Shown piece after piece: positions 4,282 to 10,182 of a stretch of DNA of 10,182 nt. Location: the NCBI GenBank assembly GCA_947296835.1, contig CAMYQS010000029.1, positions 1 through 10,182 of the forward strand, read 5' to 3'. The notes below the pieces were generated by a model, which was not told the origin of the DNA, made no database searches, and saw only the letters and a program-made list of their open reading frames with translations. The stretch's first letter is position 1. Each line of letters starts with the position of its first letter. Made by a program: the position numbers and the translations under genes. This DNA is from an uncultured Atopostipes sp. GTDB lineage: Bacteria; Bacillota; Bacilli; Lactobacillales; Carnobacteriaceae_A.

Positions 4282-6267
4282 ATGAAAAAGCAATTCAGGT
4301 ATCGTTTTATATCGATGGTATTGACGCTTTTATTCATTTTTAATATACATATAGATAATTATTCAGTAGCAAGTGCCCAGGAGGCAACGGAATTTACAGA
4401 TATTGGACTAACTGTATTTCCTGAAAAAGCTACGTACAATGATAATGTTGTCATTTCAATAAGTGTTCCAGATGTGATACAACCGACTGAAGTAACGATT
4501 GATGCGACTGAGGTTGGTGGACCAGCTGAGATGAAGGTCAATCCGACATTGATGGAACACACAATAGCGATTAACGATTCAACAACTGCTGGAGTGAAAA
4601 CATTATCGATTCATATCCAAGATGAAACTGGGGAAAGCTTTACAACCGAAGTTGAAGTAGAAGTTGTTACTAGAGAAATAGAAAGTGAATTGGATTTTGA
4701 CTGGGATGAGGCTGTTATTTATTTCATGTTGACGGACCGTTTCAGTGATGGTGATCTTTCGAACAATAATCCAAATGGTGAGGACTATGACACCGATCAT
4801 TCTGAAACCTATCATGGTGGAGACTTCCAAGGTATTATTGATCGTTTAGATTATTTAGAAGAACTTGGTATTAACACAATTTGGATTACACCAATTGTTG
4901 ATAACGTGGACCACAACCATCGCCATGGTAAAGATGGTGCTCAGTATGGTTATCATGGTTATTGGGCAAAAGATTTCACAAAAGTGGATGAGCACTTAGG
5001 CGATTTAGAGACATTTAAAGAACTAATTGATAAAGCGCATGATCGAGGGATTAAATTAATGGTCGATGTTGTGCTGAACCATACAGGATACGGCATGAAG
5101 ATGACAGATACCGGAGAAAATATTCCGAATTTTCCAACTACAGAAGAACAAGCAATGTTTGATGGTATGTTACGTGAAAACCCACTGACGGGGCACGATG
5201 TTTTAGGTGAGATTTATGGATTACCTGACTTCATTTCAGAAGAAGGTGCTGTAAGAGACCAAATTATCCAATGGCAAACGGATTGGTTAGAGTTAGCAAA
5301 GACAGACCGTGGTGACACGATTGATTATTTCCGTGTTGATACCATTAAGCATATGGAAAATGAAACTTGGTATGCCTTTAAAAATGAACTAACAAAAGTA
5401 AAACCAGACTTTAAAATAATTGGTGAAAGTTGGGGTGCTACCTTCAACAATACGGCTGGCTACTTAAATTCGGGTCAAATGGATTCCTTACTTGATTTTG
5501 ATTTCAAACGTATTGCGTCAACTTTTGCACATGGAAGAATTGAAATGGCTGAAGCAGAGTTAGCTAAACGCAATGAAACCCTTGATAACGGGGGGACGCT
5601 CGGTCACTTTTTAAGTAGTCATGACGAGGATGGATTCTTATACCACTTCTTGCAAGGTGATGAAGATTTATTTAAAGTAGCTATATCACTTCAACTGACT
5701 GCAAAAGGCCAACCTGTTATTTATTATGGTGAAGAAATTGGAATGAGTGGGAAAGCTGAAGGGGATATGGACTTAGGTCACTTTAGTGAAAATCGTGATG
5801 ATTTCGATTGGGAAGCAGCTGAAGATCATCATTTAATTGATCACTATCAGAAATTGTTACATGCGCGTAAAGCCCACTCGAAAGTATTTGCAAAGGGTGA
5901 TCGTGAGCACATTCAGGGAACAGATGATGAAGGTTTCTCAGTATTCACACGTACGTATGACGACGAAACTGTTTATGTAGCGTTGAATACGACTGAAGAA
6001 GAAATTATTACAACTATTTCAGTCGCGGCAGAAGCTGGTGAAGGGTTCTATGATGAGTATAACGAAACTTCTTATAAGGTTTCGGATGATCAAACAATTG
6101 ATGTAACGATTCCATCTTATGTAGATGGCGGAACTGCAATTCTTGTCTTAAGTGACGATGCAGAAGTTGAAAGTGAATCGTCAACCGTTACGTTACTCGT
6201 GGGTACGGTACTAGTGGTAGCTGTAGTAGGAATTGTAGCTTTTGTTTCACGTAAAAAAGTAAAATAA
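4282..6267 (+). CDS. Secreted, membrane-anchored GH13 alpha-amylase
   Basis: This 661-residue protein begins with a Sec signal peptide (KKQFRYR, then a hydrophobic core at about 9-24) with a likely cleavage after Ala32 (VASA-QE). Residues about 37-130 form a beta-rich, Ig-like domain. The GH13 catalytic barrel starts near AVIYFMLTDRFSDGD (about 144-158). Conserved regions are visible: GYHGYW with His225, DVVLNH (262-267), RVDTIKH with nucleophile Asp353, IIGES with acid/base Glu382 and LSSHD with Asp448; LPDF (314-317) matches region V. A C-terminal beta domain (about 535-625) follows. The end is a single hydrophobic helix (about 635-655) and a basic SRKKVK tail, with no LPXTG. The enzyme should cut alpha-1,4 links of starch outside the cell while tethered to the membrane; pullulan or cyclodextrin activity cannot be excluded. 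The mature part is strongly acidic. AAAGGTGA (4268-4275) precedes the ATG. Regulation is probably by CcpA. Confidence 0.92.
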   Translation: MKKQFRYRFISMVLTLLFIFNIHIDNYSVASAQEATEFTDIGLTVFPEKATYNDNVVISISVPDVIQPTEVTIDATEVGGPAEMKVNPTLMEHTIAINDSTTAGVKTLSIHIQDETGESFTTEVEVEVVTREIESELDFDWDEAVIYFMLTDRFSDGDLSNNNPNGEDYDTDHSETYHGGDFQGIIDRLDYLEELGINTIWITPIVDNVDHNHRHGKDGAQYGYHGYWAKDFTKVDEHLGDLETFKELIDKAHDRGIKLMVDVVLNHTGYGMKMTDTGENIPNFPTTEEQAMFDGMLRENPLTGHDVLGEIYGLPDFISEEGAVRDQIIQWQTDWLELAKTDRGDTIDYFRVDTIKHMENETWYAFKNELTKVKPDFKIIGESWGATFNNTAGYLNSGQMDSLLDFDFKRIASTFAHGRIEMAEAELAKRNETLDNGGTLGHFLSSHDEDGFLYHFLQGDEDLFKVAISLQLTAKGQPVIYYGEEIGMSGKAEGDMDLGHFSENRDDFDWEAAEDHHLIDHYQKLLHARKAHSKVFAKGDREHIQGTDDEGFSVFTRTYDDETVYVALNTTEEEIITTISVAAEAGEGFYDEYNETSYKVSDDQTIDVTIPSYVDGGTAILVLSDDAEVESESSTVTLLVGTVLVVAVVGIVAFVSRKKVK

Positions 6268-6273
6268 GAATAG

Positions 6274-6312
6274 AAAAGACAGTGTATTGGGATTCCTGTA
6301 CACTGTCTTTTT
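6274..6312. terminator. Bidirectional terminator between amylase and esterase genes
   Basis: AAAAGACAGTGTA (6274-6286) pairs perfectly with TACACTGTCTTTT (6299-6311) around a 12-base loop. T runs follow on the plus strand, and on the minus strand the A-rich left arm gives a U tract. It lies 6 bases after the amylase stop and serves both convergent transcription units. Confidence 0.85.
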
Positions 6313-6367
6313 AAAATTAAAAAAACTCTACTTTCATTAAATAAAAAGGATTCCTTGTCTGTTTTAA

Positions 6368-7180
6368 TTACCAACCCTGAGTTAAGAAATGCATTGCTTT
6401 GGGTAAGTTTCTCGCCCAAGCTGCTTCAGTATGCTTATCGTCTGCATAAATATTTAAATCGATGTTTTCAATAGGGTAACCTTTTAAAATTAAAGATTTA
6501 GCATAATCAAGGGAAATGTCAATGTAAGCCTGTTTCATATTACCGTCTAAATATTGTGCATCCGTGTCGTCACCTTCTTGAGCACCGACTTGGATATAGA
6601 CCAATTGGTTTGTGTCTACACTGTTTTTAGCTAAATACTCTGCAAAATCATCTTCTAAAATCCAATTTGCAAGTGAGAAGATACCCAATCGATTGATTTT
6701 ATTTTGGTATTCAATGCCCATAAAACTCGTGATTGTCCCACCTAAGGAACTCCCAATCATTGCTGTATGTTTTGCATCAGCTTTTGTTTGATACGTTTTA
6801 TCAACAAAAGGTTTTACTACATCCATCACAAATGCTGCGTACTCATAGCCTTTTCCGCCCAATAGGTTATCTTCAGGGAAGGGGCTCTTTGAAATTTGCC
6901 AAGGTGTATATTCATTAATACGCTTTTCATCATCATTATCGATTGCGACCACAATCATTTTAGGTAAGTCTGCATATTCTTTAATTGTTGAAATAATTCC
7001 CCAAGATACGCCACTATAAGACTCTTCATCAAAATAAACGTTCTGTCCATCGTGAAAGTAAACAACTGGGTATTTTGTTTCTGTGTCATAATCTTCTGGT
7101 AATAATACGCGAATCCTTCTGTCTTCATTTAAATAGGGAACAGTAAGTGTGTGTTCATCTAATCTAGGTTCTTTTTCCAT
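6368..7180 (-). CDS. Putative esterase (alpha/beta hydrolase, esterase D / enterochelin-esterase-like)
   Basis: From the ATG at 7180 this is a 270-residue alpha/beta hydrolase of the putative esterase family (PF00756 type). It begins with a beta-rich RRIRVLLPEDYD (about 21-32) and YPVVYFHDGQNVY (about 37-49), followed by the nucleophile elbow GSSLGG with Ser145. DDKHTEAAW supplies the likely catalytic His250, and an acidic residue in GAQEGDD (about 199-205) may complete the triad. There is no signal peptide, so it is cytosolic. Related proteins remove acyl groups from sugars, siderophores or S-formylglutathione; the substrate is not readable from the sequence. It lies 18 bases after the OsmC gene and is probably co-transcribed with it. 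GGAGG at 7188-7184 is only 4 bases from the ATG, which is close. A TTG at 7195 is in frame, but it would place the start upstream of that site. Confidence 0.87.
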   Translation of the reverse strand: MEKEPRLDEHTLTVPYLNEDRRIRVLLPEDYDTETKYPVVYFHDGQNVYFDEESYSGVSWGIISTIKEYADLPKMIVVAIDNDDEKRINEYTPWQISKSPFPEDNLLGGKGYEYAAFVMDVVKPFVDKTYQTKADAKHTAMIGSSLGGTITSFMGIEYQNKINRLGIFSLANWILEDDFAEYLAKNSVDTNQLVYIQVGAQEGDDTDAQYLDGNMKQAYIDISLDYAKSLILKGYPIENIDLNIYADDKHTEAAWARNLPKAMHFLTQGW

Positions 7181-7198
7181 ATGGCCTCCATGCAATCA

Positions 7199-7609
7199 TT
7201 ATTTTGCGGTAATTGTTGTTGTTACTTTATTTTCGTCACTTGCAGTTAATATATTTGCCATTGTACAACCCTTATCAACGATTTTTGTCATGAAACGAAT
7301 ATCTTTCTCTGTCATTTCGGCGCCTGTGACAATAATTTCTACCTCTATATTGATACGTTCATTACGCTTTTTGCCCATAATCGTACTTATTGCTTCAACA
7401 TCAACTTTCTCATATGCAATTTCGTTATGATCGAGGTAACTTTTTGCGACGATTATTTTACAACTGGCAATCGATCCAAGTAGCATGCCGTGAGGGGAAG
7501 TACCTGTATTTTTTCCACCATCTTCAATCGAGCGATCCACTGTATATGGAAAGCCGTCAATATCAAATGCAACCTGATAACTATCTGTCAAAGTTCCAGT
7601 AGCTTTCAT
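7199..7609 (-). CDS. OsmC/Ohr-family peroxiredoxin-like protein
   Basis: This 136-residue protein has the OsmC fold pattern. An N-terminal beta sheet is followed by a loop (TGTSPHGMLLGSIASC) with the first active cysteine Cys50 at the start of a long helix, and DKGCTMANIL carries the second, Cys115. This pair is the peroxidatic/resolving couple that reduces organic hydroperoxides in Ohr and OsmC proteins using a dithiol reductant, in several cases lipoyl groups. The sequence looks closer to the general OsmC group than to classic Ohr, which has a VCP motif. AAGGTGA precedes the ATG by six bases, and an extended -10 promoter lies just upstream. It leads a two-gene unit with the esterase. Its role in oxidative stress is inferred from the family. 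Confidence 0.9.
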   Translation of the reverse strand: MKATGTLTDSYQVAFDIDGFPYTVDRSIEDGGKNTGTSPHGMLLGSIASCKIIVAKSYLDHNEIAYEKVDVEAISTIMGKKRNERINIEVEIIVTGAEMTEKDIRFMTKIVDKGCTMANILTASDENKVTTTITAK

Positions 7610-7634
7610 TTATTTCACCTTCTGTTTTTCTTTT

Positions 7635-7643
7635 ATTATAGCA
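7635..7643 (-). promoter_or_regulatory. Extended -10 promoter of the OsmC-esterase operon
   Basis: On the minus strand TGC-TATAAT (7643-7635) is a perfect -10 hexamer with the TG extension, about 25 bases before the OsmC ATG. No good -35 is seen, as is common for extended -10 promoters. It lies just after the terminator of the upstream amylase gene, so this operon has its own start. Confidence 0.65.
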
Positions 7644-7681
7644 AAAGCTTGTTCGAAATGTTGCTTCCAACTTTAGGTAGT

Positions 7682-7721
7682 AAAAAAGGCAACCCATTTC
7701 ATTCGTAAAATGAGTTGCCTT
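7682..7721 (-). terminator. Terminator of the intracellular GH13 gene
   Basis: AAGGCAACTCATTT-type arms (7721-7708 and 7699-7686 on the minus strand) pair over 14 bases with one mismatch around an 8-base loop, followed by a T run on the minus strand (the A run 7687-7682). It starts 14 bases after the stop of the gene ending at 7735. Confidence 0.85.
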
Positions 7722-7734
7722 CATCGTTTAAATC

Positions 7735-9030
7735 TTAGTTTGTTTTCATTTCAAATAATGCAGGAGTGTGTTCTAGTGAAATTTCACCATTTTCTACTGG
7801 AACTGATTTTTCTGAAATGAGATTCGTATATGTACCGTCTTTTAAATCTACACTTGTTTCACCTGTTTGTTCTTTTAAATTGAAAACACCAATCAATTTA
7901 CGATTGGGATTTGTAAAGTACAACTTCACTGTGTCTGTCGCATCGTCTGCCTCTAATTGGTAGCGATCATTTTCAACAGGGATGTATTCTTTTTGAAGTT
8001 GTGCTAAGTGTGTCATGTAGTCACTAATATCTTTACTGTAGTCCCAGTCGATTGGATCTTTTTCAAATAGCGCTGGTACCGTATCGGCTTGAACTTCTTG
8101 ACCGTTAAAGATCAAAGTTGCACCTTTTTGCAGGTAGTTAAAAGCTGTCCACTGCATTAAATCATTTTTATTCTTGATAAATGATGTTGCACGATCTTGG
8201 TCATGGTTTTCTAGGAACTTCATTTTTACATAGTTCATTGGGTAAGATGAGTCTTGTAAGTTTAGAACGTGAACATATTTTGAAAGAGGTGCTTTATTAT
8301 CAATATATTCTCTAAACTCTAAGTAAACATCGTAATCATACGATAAGTCAAAGGCTTCGAATACTTCTGCATCACTATGTGCGATGATGCCTTCACTTCT
8401 TAAGTCTTGTAAGAAATGGCGTTCGATACTCTCTGCTAACCAGATGAAATCTGGGTTAACTGATTTAACTTCAGCACGAGCTTCATTCCAGAATTCAATT
8501 GGAAGTAGGGGAGCTACGTCACAACGTGCTCCGTCTACAATTTCAGCCCATTGCTTTAACGTTTCAATATGGTAGTTCCATAGGTCTTTGTTTGTATAAT
8601 CTAAGTCTACGATGTCCGTCCAATCACCAACTTGGTTGCCCATTGAGCCATCTTCTTTTCTGAAGAACCATTCAGGATGTTCTTCTGTAAGTACAGAGTC
8701 TGGAGAAGTGTGGTTAAGTACGATATCAATCATCGCTTTCATGTCACGTTTATGGATTTCATTCACTAGTGTTTTGAAATCATCCATTGTTCCGTGAGAT
8801 TCGTCAATTGCGCGATAGTCTTTAATCGCATATGGCGAGCCAACTGTTCCTTTTTTGTTTTTTTCGCCGATTGGATAGAAGGGTAGGAACCATACGATGT
8901 CGGTACCAAGTGCTTTAATACGATCGAGCTCCTCTGTTAGTGCATTAAAAGTACCTTCTTCTGAAAAGTTTCTTAAGAAAACGCTATAAATATTTAAATT
9001 CCTAAAAGATAGGGGTGTATTTTTTGCCAT
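7735..9030 (-). CDS. Intracellular GH13 alpha-amylase family enzyme, catalytic triad intact
   Basis: This 431-residue protein has no signal peptide, so it should be cytosolic. The GH13 barrel begins near LNIYSVFLRNFSEEGTF (about 12-28) with WFLPFYPIGEKNKKG (about 47-61) and GSPYAIKDY (64-72). Conserved regions: DIVLNHT (102-108), GARCD with Arg169 and nucleophile Asp171, WLAES with acid/base Glu200, and ENHD with Asp277. A small C-terminal beta domain (about 350-431) closes the protein. It probably acts on maltodextrins or oligosaccharides imported after extracellular starch cleavage; the exact specificity (alpha-amylase, maltogenic or exo-glucosidase) is not readable. GGAGG lies 9 bases before the ATG. 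It has its own consensus promoter with a cre site at the start and its own terminator. The gene upstream on the same strand encodes a close paralogue lacking the catalytic residues. Confidence 0.92.
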   Translation of the reverse strand: MAKNTPLSFRNLNIYSVFLRNFSEEGTFNALTEELDRIKALGTDIVWFLPFYPIGEKNKKGTVGSPYAIKDYRAIDESHGTMDDFKTLVNEIHKRDMKAMIDIVLNHTSPDSVLTEEHPEWFFRKEDGSMGNQVGDWTDIVDLDYTNKDLWNYHIETLKQWAEIVDGARCDVAPLLPIEFWNEARAEVKSVNPDFIWLAESIERHFLQDLRSEGIIAHSDAEVFEAFDLSYDYDVYLEFREYIDNKAPLSKYVHVLNLQDSSYPMNYVKMKFLENHDQDRATSFIKNKNDLMQWTAFNYLQKGATLIFNGQEVQADTVPALFEKDPIDWDYSKDISDYMTHLAQLQKEYIPVENDRYQLEADDATDTVKLYFTNPNRKLIGVFNLKEQTGETSVDLKDGTYTNLISEKSVPVENGEISLEHTPALFEMKTN

Positions 9031-9072
9031 ATATGATGACCTCCGTTGAATTTTTAGTTTAAAAACAATTTA

Positions 9073-9086
9073 CGCAACCGTTTTCG
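9073..9086 (-). promoter_or_regulatory. cre-like CcpA operator at the intracellular GH13 promoter
   Basis: On the minus strand CGAAAACGGTTGCG matches the cre core TGAAAACGNTTNCA in all but the outermost bases of each half. It starts two bases after the -10 box and covers the predicted transcription start, the same placement as at the secreted amylase gene. Repression by CcpA when preferred sugars are present is the expected effect. Confidence 0.7.
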
Positions 9087-9088
9087 TT

Positions 9089-9117
9089 ATTATAGTGGAA
9101 ACAAATGTTAAGTACAA
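9089..9117 (-). promoter_or_regulatory. Promoter of the intracellular GH13 gene
   Basis: On the minus strand TTGTAC (9117-9112) and a perfect TATAAT (9094-9089) are separated by 17 bases. The leader to the ATG at 9030 is about 50 bases. This shows that the gene is transcribed separately from its upstream paralogue, which has its own terminator. Confidence 0.8.
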
Positions 9118-9271
9118 GAAATTACTCATGGTTTGTATAATAAATAAAGAAACCTCCTGATGGTTGAGTTGTCACCGATGGTATCGCTTTAAAAATTAAT
9201 AGATGAGAGATATGAAGCCTGAAAGACGAAGTCAGAAATGTAGCATCACTTTTTCGAAGCTATTTGAAACT
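9118..9271. other. Unexplained non-coding spacer between two GH13 genes
   Basis: No supported gene is present. The stretch contains a duplicated GATGGT, a GACGAAGTC palindrome near 9228-9236, and an AGGAGG-like motif on the minus strand near 9153-9158 with no start codon at a useful distance. A 33-codon plus-strand frame (9203-9304) has no ribosome binding site and overlaps the antisense terminator. Confidence 0.35.
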
Positions 9272-9302
9272 AAAAAGAGTACTGTCAAATTGACAATACT
9301 CT
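9272..9302 (-). terminator. Terminator of the degenerate GH13 paralogue
   Basis: On the minus strand AGAGTATTGTCA (9302-9291) pairs with TGACAGTACTCT (9287-9276), one mismatch in 12, around the loop ATT, followed by a T run (9276-9272). It starts 12 bases after the stop of the gene ending at 9315. Confidence 0.85.
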
Positions 9303-9314
9303 AGATAGTATGAA

Positions 9315-10182
9315 TTAACAAACGAAGAAGCAAGGTGTATCTTTAATGTCTAATTTACCATCTTCGATTTGAATGTTCGATTGTGTAATGAGGTTTTCAT
9401 ACTCCCCATCGGGTGCATTAACTGGAATGTGGCCTTCATGGTGCTTCAGATTAAAGACACCAATCCTTTCCTCAACGTCATCTGTATAGTACATGACGAC
9501 GCTGTCTAAGTCATTGTAAGGTTCTAAATGATAATAGACGTTAACTGTTGGAATATACTTCTTTTTAATAAAAGACAATCGGGCGAGAAATGAGGATAAG
9601 TCAATTCCTGTTTGCCATTTAATTGGATCTTTATCGATTAAACTAATCTTTTTATTGGAAGCAACTTCCTGTCCATTATTGATTAAGTTTGCTCCTTTTT
9701 GTAAATATTTAAATGCTGTCCATTGAATTAAGTTATCAATATCTGTTAAATGAGTCGGAAAACGGTCTTTATCATGATTCTCCAAAAATTGAGCTTTTAC
9801 ATAGTTGGAAGGGTAGATGGTTTCTTGCATATTCAACGCATGAATATACTGTGATAATAGTACATCTCCCTTTATGTAACCCATAAAATCATCATAAACA
9901 TCGTATTCATCAGCGATATCAAATTCTTGAAATATCTCAGCATCACTATAGGCTACAATTTGTAGGCTGCGTAACTCGCGAATGAAGTTGTTTTCAATTC
10001 CCTGTGCCATCAATACAAAATGGGGTTTGATTTTATTCATTTCACGACGTGCCAAGCGCCAAAATTTGAGTGGAATAAGGGGGGCGAAATTACAATGGAA
10101 ACCATCAACGATTTCAGCCCAGTATTTTAACATATCAATTTGATGAACCCATAGATCTAATTGATTGTAATCTAGATCTATT
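9315..10182 (-). CDS. GH13-like pseudoenzyme, catalytic residues replaced (5' end outside window)
   Basis: The frame is open from the right edge to TAA at 9315, giving 289 codons. The ATG at 10133 is internal: the residues before it (IDLDYNQLDLW) align with VDLDYTNKDLW of the neighbouring active enzyme. The two proteins stay collinear to the C-terminus with many identical blocks (WAEIVDG, FLENHD, QWTAF, YLQKGA, GVFNLK). Region II reads GFHCN instead of GARCD: the invariant Arg is His (codon 10097-10095) and the nucleophile Asp is Asn (10091-10089). Region III reads LMAQG instead of WLAES, so the acid/base Glu is Gln (10004-10002). The third Asp (ENHD, codon 9773-9771) remains. Hydrolysis by the GH13 mechanism should be impossible. 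With no stop or frameshift, it is more likely a selected glucan-binding, scaffold or regulatory protein than decay. The promoter is not visible. Confidence 0.88.
   Translation of the reverse strand, partial: IDLDYNQLDLWVHQIDMLKYWAEIVDGFHCNFAPLIPLKFWRLARREMNKIKPHFVLMAQGIENNFIRELRSLQIVAYSDAEIFQEFDIADEYDVYDDFMGYIKGDVLLSQYIHALNMQETIYPSNYVKAQFLENHDKDRFPTHLTDIDNLIQWTAFKYLQKGANLINNGQEVASNKKISLIDKDPIKWQTGIDLSSFLARLSFIKKKYIPTVNVYYHLEPYNDLDSVVMYYTDDVEERIGVFNLKHHEGHIPVNAPDGEYENLITQSNIQIEDGKLDIKDTPCFFVC

Noticed and set aside
6178..6264. Sortase (LPXTG) cell-wall anchor on the secreted amylase
   Set aside because: There is a hydrophobic helix and basic tail, but no LPXTG-like motif before it; a simple membrane anchor is the better reading.
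6338..6358. AAGGATTCCTT palindrome as a separate esterase terminator
   Set aside because: The arms leave almost no loop and the stem is too short; the strong bidirectional hairpin at 6274-6312 is sufficient.
7181..7195. TTG at 7195 as the esterase start
   Set aside because: It lies upstream of the GGAGG at 7188-7184; the ATG at 7180 fits better, although its spacing is short.
9203..9304. 33-codon plus-strand ORF between the GH13 genes
   Set aside because: It has no ribosome binding site and no recognisable sequence, and its end overlaps the antisense terminator at 9272-9302.
10131..10133. ATG at 10133 as the true start of the right-edge GH13 gene
   Set aside because: The frame is open to the window edge and the upstream residues align with the neighbouring paralogue, so this Met is internal.
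9315..10182. Right-edge GH13 gene as an ordinary decayed pseudogene
   Set aside because: No stop or frameshift occurs in 289 codons, collinearity is complete, and the changes are concentrated at catalytic positions with conservative chemistry; decay cannot be fully excluded without orthologues.

Overview
The window looks like a low-GC Gram-positive chromosome, most likely from the order Lactobacillales. The best clue is the small DUF2969 protein at 211-441, a family I associate with lactic acid bacteria. Bacillus-type promoters, AGGAGG-type ribosome binding sites, U-tract terminators and CcpA-like cre sites agree. The secreted amylase is unusually acidic, which would suit a salt- or alkali-tolerant member of the Carnobacteriaceae (such as Marinilactibacillus or Alkalibacterium). 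That genus-level guess is inference only.

Layout. Positions 1-93 hold the last 30 codons of an unidentified + strand gene, followed by a terminator. Positions 173-1914 hold a probable + strand operon: DUF2969 protein, a YihY/BrkB-family membrane protein and a GcvH-type lipoyl carrier. It ends at a bidirectional terminator shared with a convergent, GTG-started class-I-glutamine-amidotransferase-like hydrolase (1913-2635, peptidase C26). That hydrolase and the next gene, an RtcB-family RNA ligase (2758-3870), diverge from a compact pair of back-to-back promoters. The gap 3871-4281 holds the rtcB terminator, four tandem copies of a 41-bp repeat, a 7-bp inverted repeat, and the promoter with an overlapping cre site of the following amylase.

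The right part is a starch/maltodextrin region. A secreted, C-terminally membrane-anchored GH13 alpha-amylase (4282-6267, +) meets a convergent OsmC/esterase pair (7609-6368, -). Beyond this lie two tandem - strand genes for intracellular GH13 proteins. The nearer one (9030-7735) has an intact catalytic triad, and its promoter has a cre site at the transcription start, like that of the secreted amylase. The farther one (9315 to beyond the right edge) is a collinear paralogue in which the catalytic nucleophile, the invariant Arg and the general acid are all replaced (R to H, D to N, E to Q), while the fold and the third Asp are kept.

How the genes may work together. The surface amylase would cut starch outside the cell, and the cytoplasmic GH13 enzyme would process imported maltodextrins. 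Both appear to be under CcpA control. The catalytically dead paralogue may be a glucan-binding, regulatory or partner subunit; this is the most novel feature of the window. No sugar transporter, dedicated regulator, RNA gene, CRISPR array or intact mobile element is visible.
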